Shown here: positions 11,500-22,612 of the stretch, in pieces
Position numbering within the stretch: the stretch's first letter is position 1
Layout: every line of letters starts with the position of its first letter
DNA from: Vesta saturnalis
Taxonomy: Eukaryota; Arthropoda; Insecta; Coleoptera; Lampyridae
Reading direction: 5' to 3'
Assembly (NCBI GenBank): GCA_036346205.1
Contig: JARFJB010001603.1
Span: forward strand, 1,276,501 to 1,340,500
Length of the DNA stretch: 64,000 bases
Position numbers and translations under genes: made by a program
The notes under the pieces: model-generated
Told to the model about the DNA's origin: nothing
Database searches by the model: none
The model's input: the letters and a program-made list of their open reading frames with translations, nothing else

Positions 11500-12710
11500 T
11501 TTTATACACTCGCCATAATAAATACAGTTTTTATTTCCATCTTAGAACCTTTTCAATCCTACCGAACACTCTGTCGGCGGGCATGTACGAATGCCCTCTC
11601 ACTGGAAAGAACAGTGTAATAGACTTAATTCTGGGCGGAGCATTTCCATGTAGCCAGAACATCAGCATGCGAACTATATGGTTGTTCTTATTTTGGCCCG
11701 GACATTCATAGGAAAAGAATCTCAAATCAGTCACATGTTCAGGAAATTCGGTTTTATTGAGGAAATCATACAAGGCAGAGCCCACTTCAGTGCAGCCTCT
11801 CTCTGCTTGGTGTTCAAGCCAGATATAGAAAACTGGTGTTTCGCATGAGATATCTGTCACACAAAAAACATAAAACGAGAGTTGTTTTGAATAAAATGCG
11901 TCGCCTATTGGTGTTTTAGGTAACACTTGCACCTGTTCTAAATCGAAACAAAGAGACATGCTATTTTATGAATGCTCTTACATATTTACTTTTGAACTTA
12001 TTCGTTCATAACAAAAACTTATAATAGCTCTTTCATAAGTTCATAAAATTGCTGGGCTCTCATTTTATGAATTTTCAGGGTGCGTTTTAATTTTTTTATT
12101 TCAGCTTTCTCTTTACAACGCAATATCTAACTTTGACGCCTAACGCAAAATTCACAAACATCAGAAGTGGGACTTTCAAATCCAATAATGAAATGATTGT
12201 TAAATACTCTAGAGAAGAATTTATAATTTACTCCATACTCCGCATCTACTTTTTTGTTATACAAGTTATGCAAAACCGCGATGTTATATTGAGAATTCAG
12301 ATAGATTCTTCTGGACCTGTTTCTGTAATATCAGCTCTAGACTGCATCCTCTTGGCTATATTTTGAACTCTTCTCTGGCTCATTCCAAAAACACTAGAAC
12401 ATTTTCTGGCAAACAAGAATTTTTTTTTGTTTTTCTTCCCGATATGATATTTTATGTTTGTGGTGTTTCTGATCTTGCACTTTTGGATTCCGTTTCGGAA
12501 TTTCTACTTCAAGCATATGTGTAAGGTTTATATCTTGATTAAGTTTAACAGTATCAGTACAGAAATATTCACGAGTCATTTTGATATCGTTTTAATTAAT
12601 AATACTTAAGTAATTTTCCTTATTGCTTTTTTACGTTCCCGAGACGTAGTGTTTCGTTTTCATTTTCTACTACCTCTATCGTTATCGGCAACCACGTGTT
12701 CACCATCCAT
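11500..12710 (-). pseudogene. DLQ/GQNKN/GHSF transposase-like protein, remnant
   Basis: I recognise the pattern as one that recurs in insect proteins usually left uncharacterised. I infer an RNase H-like DDE transposase. From ATG 12710 (MDGEHVVADNDRG) come a basic stretch, KILVCQKMF near 12400, FDLEQVQVLP near 11940 (probable first acid), FYSKQLSFYVFC, IWLEHQAERGCTEVGSALYD, GQNKNNH near 11680, and FFPVRGHSYMPADRVFGRIE near 11565. The usual SD before GQNKN is SY here, so the second acid is lost. The 12000-12390 stretch is degenerate. The same order of blocks appears at 52950-55172. Superfamily assignment is open. Confidence 0.65.
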
Positions 12711-13017
12711 ATTTATTAATAGTTAATTAAAAATACAATGATAATACGCAGAAACTAGCTACACAACCAACAAGTTTCAATTGTATATTACGACTAGTAC
12801 AAAAGGCAGTTTGTTTGTCAGCGGTTTATGGACAAAACGCTGTTTGACAGTCTAAGCAGTTTTCAAAGCATTAAATCCATAAGACATGATACGTTCTGAT
12901 TGTCCAGGACCGCATAAAAAGATGGCTATCTACAAAAAGAATATTTTTCCAACTAAAAGAGCGATTTTAAAAATTGCACAAAATGCTGTTTGAAAGTCTG
13001 CCCTTCACATATTTTTT
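12711..13017. other. Intergenic, possible element end repeats
   Basis: Non-coding. The phrases AAACGCTGTTTGACAG (near 12837) and AAATGCTGTTTGAAAG (near 12982) recur, as does GGCAGTTTGTTTG near 12805. They may be subterminal repeats of the GQNKN-family element just downstream. Confidence 0.3.
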
Positions 13018-13397
13018 AGAACTTGATTTTTCTGTTTCGCCCTTGCGGACATTGTTTTTATGTTCCTGTGTTCTCACTTTGAGTGGTCTACTGCTCTTTC
13101 CTATGTATGCTCTACCGCATTCGCATAGTAGGTTATATACACAATGCTTGGAATTCTGATCTTCATTGTGTGGTTTGGTTTTGGTTAGTATTCATCTGAG
13201 CGTTTTGGTCGATTTAAAGGCAGGGAGTATATTATATTTGCTGCCTATCCTTCGTATTTTGTTTAAGGTACCTTGTATATCTGGTATTATCGCTGTATAT
13301 TTAGCTTCTTCTTTTCCGGTTGCCCTTTCCCTGTTTGGGTTAGGTATTAGATCGGGGTAGCCATTTTCCTGGAGTGTTTTAGCTATATTTACAAAGA
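13018..13397 (-). pseudogene. Penelope-like element, C-terminal GIY-YIG part
   Basis: Minus-strand frame covering the end of the reverse transcriptase and the endonuclease of a PLE. Visible blocks are TAIIPDIQGTLNKIRRIGSK near 13290 and the GIY-YIG-like VYNLLCECGRAYIGKSSRPL near 13130, followed by RTQEHKNNVRKGE. In PLEs this endonuclease nicks the target for priming. One stop lies in the linker near 13200. The copy stops abruptly at 13018. Its 5' end meets a plus-strand copy head to head at about 13397. Confidence 0.8.
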
Positions 13398-13740
13398 AAA
13401 AGAAAATATCGCTAAAACACTCAAAGAAAATGGTTACACAGGAACATAAAATAACGTCCGCAAGGGCGAAACAGAAAAATCAAGAATCGCCTAACATGTC
13501 TGGACCTAAGACCACCGCATCCAATGTGATAAGATGTGATAACACAGGTAGTGGCAAAGGACGAGAATACAACTTGCTGGAAACTCAAAGAAGCCACCTA
13601 CATCGCACTAGCAGAAAGAAATAATAACATATGAATTCGATTCAGTCGAAAACAGTCCTTCTCAGCACTAAGCCTGGTGACGGAAGCAGAGTCAACTTTT
13701 GAAACGGCGCTCTCAAAAAGTAAAAACTGTGTAAATAGGC
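13398..13740 (+). pseudogene. Penelope-like element, inverted partial copy with tail
   Basis: Starts as the mirror image of the minus copy (GCTAAAACACTC at 13411 against the complement of 13371-13382), then skips about 300 bp of the frame. It resumes at AGGAACATAAAATAACGTCC (13439) in the endonuclease. It reaches the PLE C-terminal region (ERNNNMNSIQSK) near 13625 and continues into the conserved tail. The tail holds CTGGTGA (13674-13680) and GAAAC (13701-13705), a degraded hammerhead-like pair also seen at 7786-7895. Head-to-head and internally deleted copies are known for PLEs. Confidence 0.7.
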
Positions 13741-14505
13741 CGATCAACTCAACCAATGTTATATTATTACCAAGCTTATATTTTCGTGTTCAATTTTCAT
13801 ATTTCATAAATTTATTTTGATATCTTAAGAAAATTCTTAAAGATATTAACATTTACTAAGGACGATAACTGTAATAGTTATCGGAACGTGTAAATTTATA
13901 CAAAGTAAAAAATACACGTGCGCACTTAAAAGAGTTTTATCGTAGTTTCTAAAGCGTAAGTGCACTTTAAGAATATATCTTTTGCAAGTAAGAATTTAAT
14001 TGTAATGAGTTAGCTTATGTTTGCAGTCGGTAGTTTTACAAAGGATAACACCTGCTTAGGACCTACATTCGTATGAATTTCTGACTGTAGTGGAATCTAT
14101 CGATCTATTATTCTGATTTTGAGGTAACGTATGGTAAGTGAATGGTATTACAATGATTATAGCTATTCAGCAACTTGTAACGATCTTGGAATCCTTAAAA
14201 TACATTTTTCTGTTTTTATATTAAATATTGCTATTATATACACATAAGTAGTGAAGGCTAGCGGACTTCCTGAGATCTAAAAGGGCAAATAATTAAATAT
14301 ATCAATTATACAAATAAAGCAGTGTACAAAGTTACTACCACTCATGACCTTATCGATTGAGTCTAGACCGACATCCTGCGTTTATGAAACAAATAGAGAT
14401 TAATGAAAATAAATTTACCCTAAATTTTATGTGTAAACTTATAAGTTAAAATAAGTGAAGTGTTACAAACAAAATACACCCACGTACCACACAAAATTTA
14501 AAAAA
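13741..14505. other. Intergenic, no gene seen
   Basis: AT-rich DNA without an open frame of note. It could be PLE-derived non-coding sequence, since PLE motifs lie on both sides, but nothing in it shows this. Confidence 0.35.
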
Positions 14506-14550
14506 AGACCGAACGCGTTTCGATAGCTACGCTATCATCATCAGCGGTCT
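14506..14550 (-). ncRNA. Hammerhead ribozyme-like motif (type I layout)
   Basis: On the minus strand the order is AGACCG, CTGATGA, T, GATAGC-GTA-GCTATC, GAAA, CGCGTT, CGGTCT. AGACCG (14550-14545) and CGGTCT (14511-14506) form a perfect 6-bp helix I. GATAGC and GCTATC form a perfect 6-bp helix II. CTGATGA (14544-14538) and GAAA are the conserved boxes. Helix III would be only two pairs, as described for small hammerheads of Penelope-like elements. The one odd point is an extra T between CTGATGA and helix II. It lies 770 bp from PLE debris. Self-cleavage is not shown. Confidence 0.6.
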
Positions 14551-14626
14551 AATCGAGTGAAGTGTTGCACAAATTTTAATTATTGAATGTACGATGTGAA
14601 TTTAAATGTAATGAAAATCTAAAACT

Positions 14627-14890
14627 GAATTAAAATACTTATCTTTTTTTGTTTTTAAAGGTGTATTTGTATATTAAAGTTATACAATCTAAACATTTCG
14701 ATAAGACGTACAGTTATCTTCGTCAGTAGTAATATTTTTCAAATTACACAAAATGTTTCAACATCTTTAGCAATTTTAATAGATAATATTACTATTGACG
14801 AAGATAACTGTGCTATCGAAACGTTCAGATTGTATAACTTTAATATACAATTACACCGTTAAAAAACCCATAAAGATAAGTATTTTAATT
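14627..14890. repeat. Long inverted repeat with degraded hammerhead-like cores
   Basis: Two arms of about 110 bp (14627-14737, 14784-14890) face each other across a 46-bp spacer. They share GTATATTAAAGTTATACAAT and match at most positions. The left arm, minus strand, has CTGACGA (14726-14720) and GAAA (14699-14696). The right arm, plus strand, has TTGACGA (14795) and GAAAC (14818). The layout suggests two PLE-type terminal pieces joined head to head. Confidence 0.75.
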
Positions 14891-14902
14891 ATGTGTAATA
14901 AT

Positions 14903-15576
14903 GGTGAAAGTTTACATTTTTATATACTGTAGTGTAAAGTCGGCGTAATCATTTCTAATTCTCCACACATTTGTTGATTTTTATGGTATCGAGATATATA
15001 AATTTCAGCAGCGTTATCGTATGCACAATTATGGATTAGAAGGGCTGTGTATGGAGTTTAACGACCTAGATTATGTAATTTATAGACATTGGTATTTAGA
15101 AAAAAAATTAAAGAGCTAGATTTATTTATTCAAATGATATTTAAGATATAATAGATTTAAGATTATTGATTTATTTGAATATAGGCATTTGCACTTTAAA
15201 TGAATGAACTATCTGCAATTTTGTGCTTACAGTTTAATGAAAATTTAAAATAAGTAATTTTCTTGCCCTCGTTTTGCGTTTAACAAAAACTTAACACGGT
15301 TGTATACATTTATTTAGATTAGAATGGATTAGTTTTAGATAATTATTGTAGTGTAGTGTTAGACTAAGAAAGTAAAATTATTTAGTTAAACTCTTGTCAG
15401 AAAGGGGAATGGCTTGCAATAGTAAGTAGTAAGTGAAAGTAAGACATCACGTTGAATTCCATAGGGGAATTAAAAGGTGAAGGTGACTAGAAAGGGTTGG
15501 AGATGGATTATAATAAGTGTAATCGTTATGTAATTGTAAACTGAGGATGGAGTTGGGTAATAATGTAAGGGAGACC
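14903..15576. other. Intergenic, no gene seen
   Basis: AT-rich, no open frame of note. G-rich stretches such as GGAGATGGATTATAATAAG near 15500 precede the pogo element end. Confidence 0.4.
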
Positions 15577-15872
15577 GGGGTTAGTAGCGCACTTTTGAAT
15601 TAATTTAAAATATATGAATACGTACTTAATATGTGCAAATGTATATAACTCTATCAGATGGTTTTATGTCTTATATGTATTCTGACTTGCTTAAAGTTTT
15701 TTAAGAAACGAAGATTAAAAAAAATAATATTTTTTTATTCTTTGCGATGTGCAGCAACTTACCCCGCTTTAGGGCAGATTGCCGCACGGGTGGGGTACGT
15801 CGCCGCGGTTCTTGTTTTACTATAAAATGAAGAGCACAAAACAAAATTATATTCTAAACTAAGCATTACAGA

Positions 15873-18343
15873 CTACAGACTAATTATCGTCATCACTGCA
15901 CAATTAATGCAACGAAAATCAGAGTTTGTGTCCCCAACACATTCACAAGGTGCCCACTGGTGACACGAAATACACTGAACTCAATTTTTACCAGGCATAC
16001 TGTTTCTGAATGTGTCGAAACAATACAGATACGAAACGTCTTCGTTATCATTATTAGGACTCAAACGTGTATGTGTGTATGCTTATTTATTTTTCTTGGA
16101 ACACGTTTATTTATATCCTCTTCATCATCCTGAAACTGTTTCTTTCTGGACAGGTGTGTCTGTCAATATTGCTGTTTGGTGACATTTTCTGCTTCTTTTT
16201 GATAACTCTTTTCGTGGAGGTGCTTTTGGAAGAGGTTTTTTGGAAAGTCATAGATAGACGTGGTTGTACCAGGATGATTTGTAATCCAGGAGTGACAGGC
16301 AGAGTTCACATATTTTTAGGGGCTCGTAAACCGACCTGTCCAGCGGCTGCAATTTATGTGAACAGTGAGGAGGAAATGACAACACTCTTACACAGTTTTG
16401 TTTTAGGAAATCTAAAGTAGCGATTGAGAGATGGGAGTCGTGGTTATCTAATAGCAGCAGATCTGGTTTTTCTGGAGAAAATTTAATATATTTGACAAAA
16501 TGCTTACACCATTCTAAAAAATGGACTGCTGTCATACTAGCCCGAAGGATTCGCGCCTCCAATGCTTCCTGGCGGAGCGTTATTAGTACATGTTGCCTGA
16601 AATTTAATCTAAGGAATATAAAGTACGGTGGAACGTTACCTAAAGCCGAGGCTCTAACTGCTAGAGTCACTAAGGTTCCTCTTTCTTGAGACGTAATTCG
16701 GCCAATTTGCTTGAAACCTCTTCTGGCGACAATTCTATCTGGATTTTGCATTTTTTTTTATGATTGTGGACCTGAACAGGCTAAATTTGGCTTATCGTGC
16801 TAAAGCACTCAGGAACACTTAGGAGGATGGATAGAGGGATAATGAATTGCCAATAGATGCCTATGAACAGCGACCTTAAATTTCCTCATATCATAAGTGA
16901 GAGGAAAGCAGGAACTTGGGAGATCATTCCAGCATTTAGAAGCCGTGTAAAAAAATGTGGATTGCGCCCGTTTGGTACGACAAGTGGAGATTTGTACTGC
17001 ATACTGATGATGTGAATGAGCGAACCGAGTGTTTCTCACAAAGATAGCCCGAGATGGTATCAAAGAATATAATTCAGCAGCACAATAGCCGTTGTAATAA
17101 CGATAATACCAAGAAAGAACTGAAACCATCCTTCTATGCGCAAGGGACTATATGTGAGAAGTTAAGGACGGGTCATTTATAAGCATAGTCGCTCTCTTTT
17201 GAATACGATCAACGATATCGAGAGCGTATTGGGGAGCACTAACCCAGAGGTGAGAATTATATTCCAGATGAGGCCGAATTTGGGCCTTATACAGCAGAAG
17301 GAGTTGTCGAGAGTTAAAGTACTGCTTAGATCTGTACAAAAAGCCTATTTTACGAGCAGCTGTTTTGGTAGCTGACAGAAGATGGTCAACACATGAGAGA
17401 TTTGAAGATACAGTCATAGCCAACAGAGTAATACAGTCTGAAAACTTAAGAACTGAGCCATTCATACTTACAACAGGAAATGATCGATCTTTTTTGGCGG
17501 ACACAAGCCAACACTGAGTTTTGTTAGCATTAAATTTAACTAGATTATTGCTTCCCCATTCGAGAATACGTTAAATGTCTTTGTTGATTGAATTTGCCAT
17601 TTCAGCTTTAATTTTTTGATTTGACATAGAAGGTGGATTATCACTATGAGTAGACTGAGATGAACTACAGTGAAGTGTGCTATCGTCAGCAAAGCAATGG
17701 ATGGGGTTAGTTGTTGAAGAAATAAGGTCATTTATGTACAGCAGAAACAAAAACATTGTAGTAATTCCCGTTTCGTCTATGTTGTATATATCTTCTGGTT
17801 CAATTTTGAGAGGGTTTAAAACAGTGCTAAGATTTTCAAAGAACTTTTCTACATTTATTTTACTAAAACTCGTAGTCCTTGCCAAACTTGTTACCTCTGG
17901 TGTTCGAATTGACAGTTCCTTGTGCCGCTTCATAAAAGATGTAAACCAGTCTTCGCCAGCCATTTTTGATTCATTCTATTGTGGCGGGTACTTTGTTTCT
18001 AGAGCCACGGTATATTCATAGGCAAAGGCTCTCAACTGTTTTGTTGCTCAGCCATAATAAATATCTATAGCATTAAGAACGTAACTCGCCAAAACAATCT
18101 CTTGTATGTCAGTAAATACCTAAAATTAATAAAGCCGTAAGAAAAAGCACACACACTCACAGGGACTCTTCTTATCTGCCGTGGTTTGGAATAACCAACA
18201 CGTGTTGTTGATATCTCCGCAGGCCCATTTAAGTCAAACAGATTTTCTTTTAACAAAAATCGTCTTAGGCTTCTTTCCGGAATGTCATTATCTTTTGCTG
18301 CACCTCTAATTGATCGAGTTTCTAGTCTAGCTGCTTTTAGCAT
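15873..18343 (-). pseudogene. pogo-type transposase with C-terminal finger, LINE-interrupted
   Basis: The N-terminal psq-like helix-turn-helix starts near 18343 (RSIRGAAKDNDIPERSLRRF). A likely intron or decayed stretch follows (18065-18165). MAGEDWFTSFMKRHKELSIR near 17960 is the CENP-B-type part. YNIDETGITT near 17780 carries the first aspartate and stops at the LINE. Across the LINE the frame resumes at MQNPDRIVARRGFKQIG (16751). LLLLDNHDSH near 16450 gives the second acid and HKLQPLDRSVYEPLK near 16330 the third. The C-terminus near 15890-16050 has a PHD-like finger (CISCHQWAPCEC, CINC). Several stops are present. It is a different lineage from the pogo at 3852-6385. Confidence 0.85.
16752..17753 (-). 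mobile_element. 5'-truncated LINE (non-LTR retrotransposon)
   Basis: C-terminal half of a LINE reverse transcriptase on the minus strand. FLFLLYINDLISS at the 5' cut precedes the catalytic block HCFADDSTLHC near 17680. The thumb and C-terminal region follow (SAKKDRSFPVVSMNGSVLKF near 17500, AQIRPHLEYNSHLWVSAPQY near 17290). The frame ends at about 16809 (PSIHPPKCS). The 3' end is a 9-base A run at 16759-16752. It sits inside the pogo frame with a short ATG duplication (16749-16751, 17754-17756). The last 150 bp recur at 51670-51826. Clade not assigned. Confidence 0.85.
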
Positions 18344-18510
18344 TATGTGACGTGGTTACCCCTTTGTGTTTTTCTTGTATATGTTCTCATATTTCTAAAA
18401 TTAAGGTTCGCAAGTTATTAAATTAGTCAAAAAAACAACATGGATTAAAGAACCCCGAGCATGTTGACGACTGCTGCAATTTACCCCGTAAATATTGCGG
18501 CGACCTCCCC

Positions 18511-19585
18511 AATGCATAGTTTGTAAATTTTATCCTAAATTTATAAAAATGCATAGTTTTGTTAATCATATAGTAAAGCAGAAAGTTCAACGTTTAAAAT
18601 AAGGTACGTTTGATTTTCAAATCACGAATGTAACAAAAGATATTACAAATATACTGTGATGAAAAAAAGTTACTGACCCGTAATATAATTTAACTTGTCC
18701 ACGTGCACTTGTATCTATTGCTCGGACATAACTGAAAGTATCTACAAAGTACCGTTAGGTAGTCTGAATCTCGCAGGTGTATTCTGCAGCATTGCCAAAC
18801 CTAACGTTTAGAAGAAGAATATTATAGATGTAATAACTAAAAGGTAGTGTTATTATACATGAATTGATAGGATGGATTGAATGGAAATGAAAACAATTTA
18901 TAGTGATTTTTATTGTATTTGTGGAATTAATGAAATTGAAATTGGGTTTACCATGTTACTAAATGATAAAATGTATTTATTGTAAGTATTGCATATATTA
19001 ATAATATTGAAAGATGCGTATAATGATGTTTATGGGATGTATTGAATTTGTTGAAATGATATATTTTAAGTTTTTTAATCCCATTTTATGTCTAGTGGCG
19101 TATTTCCGTCAGAATCAATCCAGCCATTAAATTAAAAATAATCCTTAATGGTTATTACCAGGATTATTTCGTTGTAGCTTTTGTTGTGTTGACAAACATA
19201 TTTAATGTAATTCTATTCCAGTCTTTGAATAAAATGTGTGAATCAAATAAAACTCGAGAATGAAAATAAATTGTAAAATAATTCTCCAGAATTCTTCTCA
19301 AACCCAACGGAAATTAAAAAGGTTAAAATTAGTATGCACACAAATTAATGTAAGAAAAAATTCTAAATTATTGGAAAATTGTAATGTTATGTCGTGGAGT
19401 AAAGCAATAATATAGCAAATTATTGTATAATTAATTCCAATAAAAGTATAAAATGCAAAATATAATAAGCCTAAGAATTGTTTTTTTGAAGAATATTACG
19501 GTTTTAATTTTGTATACGTAAGAAATTGTAAAAAGGAAAATACAGAAGTTCTATATAAGTTTCGCTAAGATCATATCTCAATATA
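18511..19585. other. Intergenic, no gene seen
   Basis: About 1 kb of very AT-rich DNA without an open frame of note, tandem repeat or clear element end. Confidence 0.45.
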
Positions 19586-20553
19586 CAGAGTGAGTCAGAA
19601 AGAATGGGTCAACCCTAAGCTGGAGATATTAGATATCAAAATATTATGTTTGAGCTCATCATGCCTTATACGAACGTCGCTGGTTTAAGAGATACAGGGT
19701 ATTGAAGCTTTAAACATTATTCTGAAATTTCCCAATAATTGAGAAAGTTTTGATAGCATGAATCTGAAAATTGGTAGTGTTGGGTTTTGTGGTGTCAGAA
19801 TTACGCTTATTTTGACGTTGCTCCTAGAGGACGCTAGTTTCACCACATTGTTTAGGTAAATCAGAACAAATTTTTTATCTGTTGAGCTATGCTTCAAAAA
19901 AGTTTAGGTCGCCTAACTTTATCGGTTTCTGAGGTATTTGCATTTAAATGTTTCAATGTCCATTAAAATTAGCATCTCACTGCTGGAAAAATTATTATGT
20001 AGTAGCATTTTTTGATCACTCCTTAATAATTTTAGACGAATAATAAATCACACGCACGCAAAATATTTATTGACATGAAAATTTGATACAAGCCTACTTA
20101 GAAAAGAAATAGCTCTATGAGAGCCTGAAAGAAAATCAACACAATACATTGAAACCTTTAAATGCAAATAACTCAAAAACCGATAAAGTTAAGCGACCTA
20201 AACAAGAGTACCTTTTTTATGTAGAATTCAACATTCTTTTCGGTTTTTAATTTTTTTAAGCATAGCTCAACATATAAAAAAATGTTTGATTTACCTAAAT
20301 AATACCATGAAACTAGAGCCCTCTAGGAGCAATTTCAAAATCAACATAATTCTGACACCACAAAACCCAACACTACCAATTTTCAGATTCGTGCTATCAA
20401 AACTATCTCAATTATTGCGAAATTTCAGAATAAAATTTAAACCTCAACACCCTGTATCTATGTATCGTTATACATTCGTATAACGCATGATCAGCTCAAA
20501 CATAATATTTCGGCGTCTAATCTATCTTACTTACTTCTTACTGACTCACCCTG
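19586..20553. mobile_element. Fold-back MITE, 968 bp
   Basis: Bounded by TA, with ends CAGAGTGAGTCAG on the left and the complement of CAGGGTGAGTCAG on the right. The arms continue inward for about 370 bp (to 19955 and from 20150), sharing AAAATTGGTAGTGTTGGGTT and ACCGATAAAGTTAGGCGACC-like stretches. The open frames at 19685 and 20286 are the same arm read on opposite strands and are not genes. The ends resemble those of the DD41D elements (TA then CAG-GTG), so a Tc1/mariner-type source is likely. Confidence 0.88.
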
Positions 20554-21469
20554 TATATTTGTATGGTGTTCATAATTTCAGAAATTTGATATTAAAAACA
20601 AATAAAACAATGTATATATAAATAGTTATTTTTGTATCTAGTGCGCGAAATGCTGCTTTGGTGACCGAGAATTGAATTTTTTAACTCGGCTGCGCCTCGT
20701 TAAAAAATTAGTCGAAATTTCCAAACTAGTTCGCGCACAAATAACATTTTTTCTACAACCATCAAAATATATCCCTTAAAATTGTTTTAAATAATTTGTC
20801 TCTTGAATTTTTGCTTGATTGAGGACCGCAAAAGTTAAAATACAATAATCTCATAGAGTTTACATGCAGTGCGTGAAATATGTATTTCGCACACGTCGTT
20901 ATGGTAACGTAGGAAAATGAAAAAAGTGTCATTTCGCATATTGTTATTAATACGGGAACCTCGTCATTTTTTGACGTTTGTAGAAAAAATATCTTGTTTA
21001 ATTGAGCTAGTAACAATAAATTGTGAACATCTATATTCATTTATAAGAGTGAGAGTAGTTGAGAGAACAATTATATTAAGTTTGGAGTATACTCCGTTCC
21101 ATATTATTTTGCATTAGAGCAGGCTATGATATTTTTTCTTTGGTGGTATTCCCATTTGTCAAAATGGCAAGACGTCAATTTGACACCGTTCCGTCAAAAG
21201 TAATCTGGTTATGTTCCCTATGGTGATCAAGTTTCATAATGAATTAATGATAATTTGTTGAGAAAATGCCAAAAGTCATCGCTAGGGGTAAAAAATTGCA
21301 AATACTGAAGTACCTTAAAAATAGTGCGACGGGGAAAAGTAAGGGGACCTTATCGTAATGGTCTCGTATATATTTCAAGCATGTAAAAACTTAAATCCAT
21401 TTTTCATGAGCTCAATAAGTACGTATTTGGTTTTAGGTTTCACATCGAACTATCCAAGGCATCATAATG
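20554..21469. other. Intergenic with GCGCGAAAT-type inverted repeats
   Basis: Non-coding. A hairpin TTTTTTAAC/GTTAAAAAA surrounds CGGCTGCGCCTC near 20690, flanked by GTGCGCGAAAT (20640) and TTCGCGCAC (20733). TTTCGCACACG recurs near 20885. Probably a small decayed element. A short frame near 21268 (MPKVIARGKKLQILKYL) has no recognised match. Confidence 0.4.
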
Positions 21470-22612
21470 GCAAGACATTGTGGTAAACGCGAAAAATCTA
21501 AGTTTTGGTTTTTCACCTTTCCGAAAGATCTTCAATGACTAATTCAGCAATTTCATTAGAGAAATAAACATTTCACTGACAAATTAAATACGTTAAAAGA
21601 GATTTATATCCTGTTGGGCGTCGAAGAAACACAAACGTGCCAATGGACAGAAAATTTTATGTGAAGTGAAACACGTCGTTGTGTTTTTGAGAAAATTTCT
21701 GTAGTTGCAAAGTTCAGACATAGATGTCAGATTTGTGTATCTAGACGAAAAGTGGATTTACCGAAGTGGTTCTAATATTCATCGTTAGGTGGCATCAAAA
21801 GCAATCCATCCAAAATTAAAAGTGAAGGTAAAAGGTATACCATTTTACACGCGGGGTGTAATTTAACGTTTTTGGAGAACTGCAACTGTTTACTCGATTC
21901 GGGGAACGAAAATCGGGATTATCATAAATCGGTGAATGGGAATCGGTTTCAAAATTGGGTGATTAAACAGCTGATTCCTGCCCTGTTTAAACTACCCGGT
22001 AATTGTGTGGTGGTTATAGATGGCGTACGGTAACATTCAGTGCAGATAGACTAGCCAGCCTTATTTTATAGTAAGTAAGATCAGCTGAAGGAGTGGTTGG
22101 TTACTCACATGATCGAAATTGAGGGCAAAACTACAGAAAAGCAACTATGGAATAAAATTCAACCTTTGAAGTCCAGAGAGAAAAAGATAATATTTTGACT
22201 AAGCAAGTTTTACTATTGCCTCCTTACCAATGTCTATATAACCCATTGAAATGGCATAGGGTTCTTGAAAAAATTATTACAATAAGCAAATAAGTCTGAA
22301 CCTTCATCGAAAGATAGGGTTGACAAATTATGGCTTGACGCTTTATCCAAATGTTCTCCTACAACATGGAAAAATTTTTGTTCGCACAAAAAAGGATTTT
22401 TCCAAATGATTGGGAAAAATATTCTTCGGTTGAAAATATCTTATCTCTTATTATAGGATTAGCAAAACTTGATTCAGATTCAGATAATGACATGTATTCA
22501 GGTTTTTGTGGTAATATAATGCAGTTGGTTACTAAGGCATCGGTGGTCAATTCCATTTACCTACGACTTAAAGCAATGGATATCTGGTTATTTACTTTCA
22601 TGTGCACGTAAA
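21470..22612 (+). pseudogene. IS630/Tc1-type transposase (DDE_3-like), degraded
   Basis: Pieces of one DDE_3-type transposase can be followed in changing frames. FVYLDEKWIYRSGSN near 21745 gives the first aspartate, NCVVVIDGVR near 22005 the second, LLLPPYQCLYNPLKW near 22220 the third block. An acidic tail with serines and aspartates (LDSDSDNDMYSG) ends near 22500. The PPY-C--NP block is typical of insect transposons of this type. The frame is open only from 22351. An upstream piece near 21475 (MARHCGKREKSKFWFFTFPK) may be a THAP-like finger, with low confidence. Confidence 0.65.

Larger units (their letters stand above)
15577..18510 (-). mobile_element. pogo-type transposon interrupted by a LINE
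   Basis: Proposed ends: GGGGTTAGTAGCGCAC at 15577 and, on the minus strand, GGGGAGGTCGCCGCAA from 18510. Inside each end lies another GGGGTA-AA-TTGC motif (near 15765 on the minus strand and 18487), so the motif repeats at both ends as in other pogo elements. The transposase on the minus strand is split by the LINE at 16752-17753. End coordinates are approximate and no clear TA duplication was seen. Confidence 0.7.

Noticed and set aside
19685..20483. Two similar open frames on opposite strands (70 and 65 codons)
   Set aside because: They are the two arms of one fold-back MITE read inward, so the likeness is expected and not evidence of a gene.
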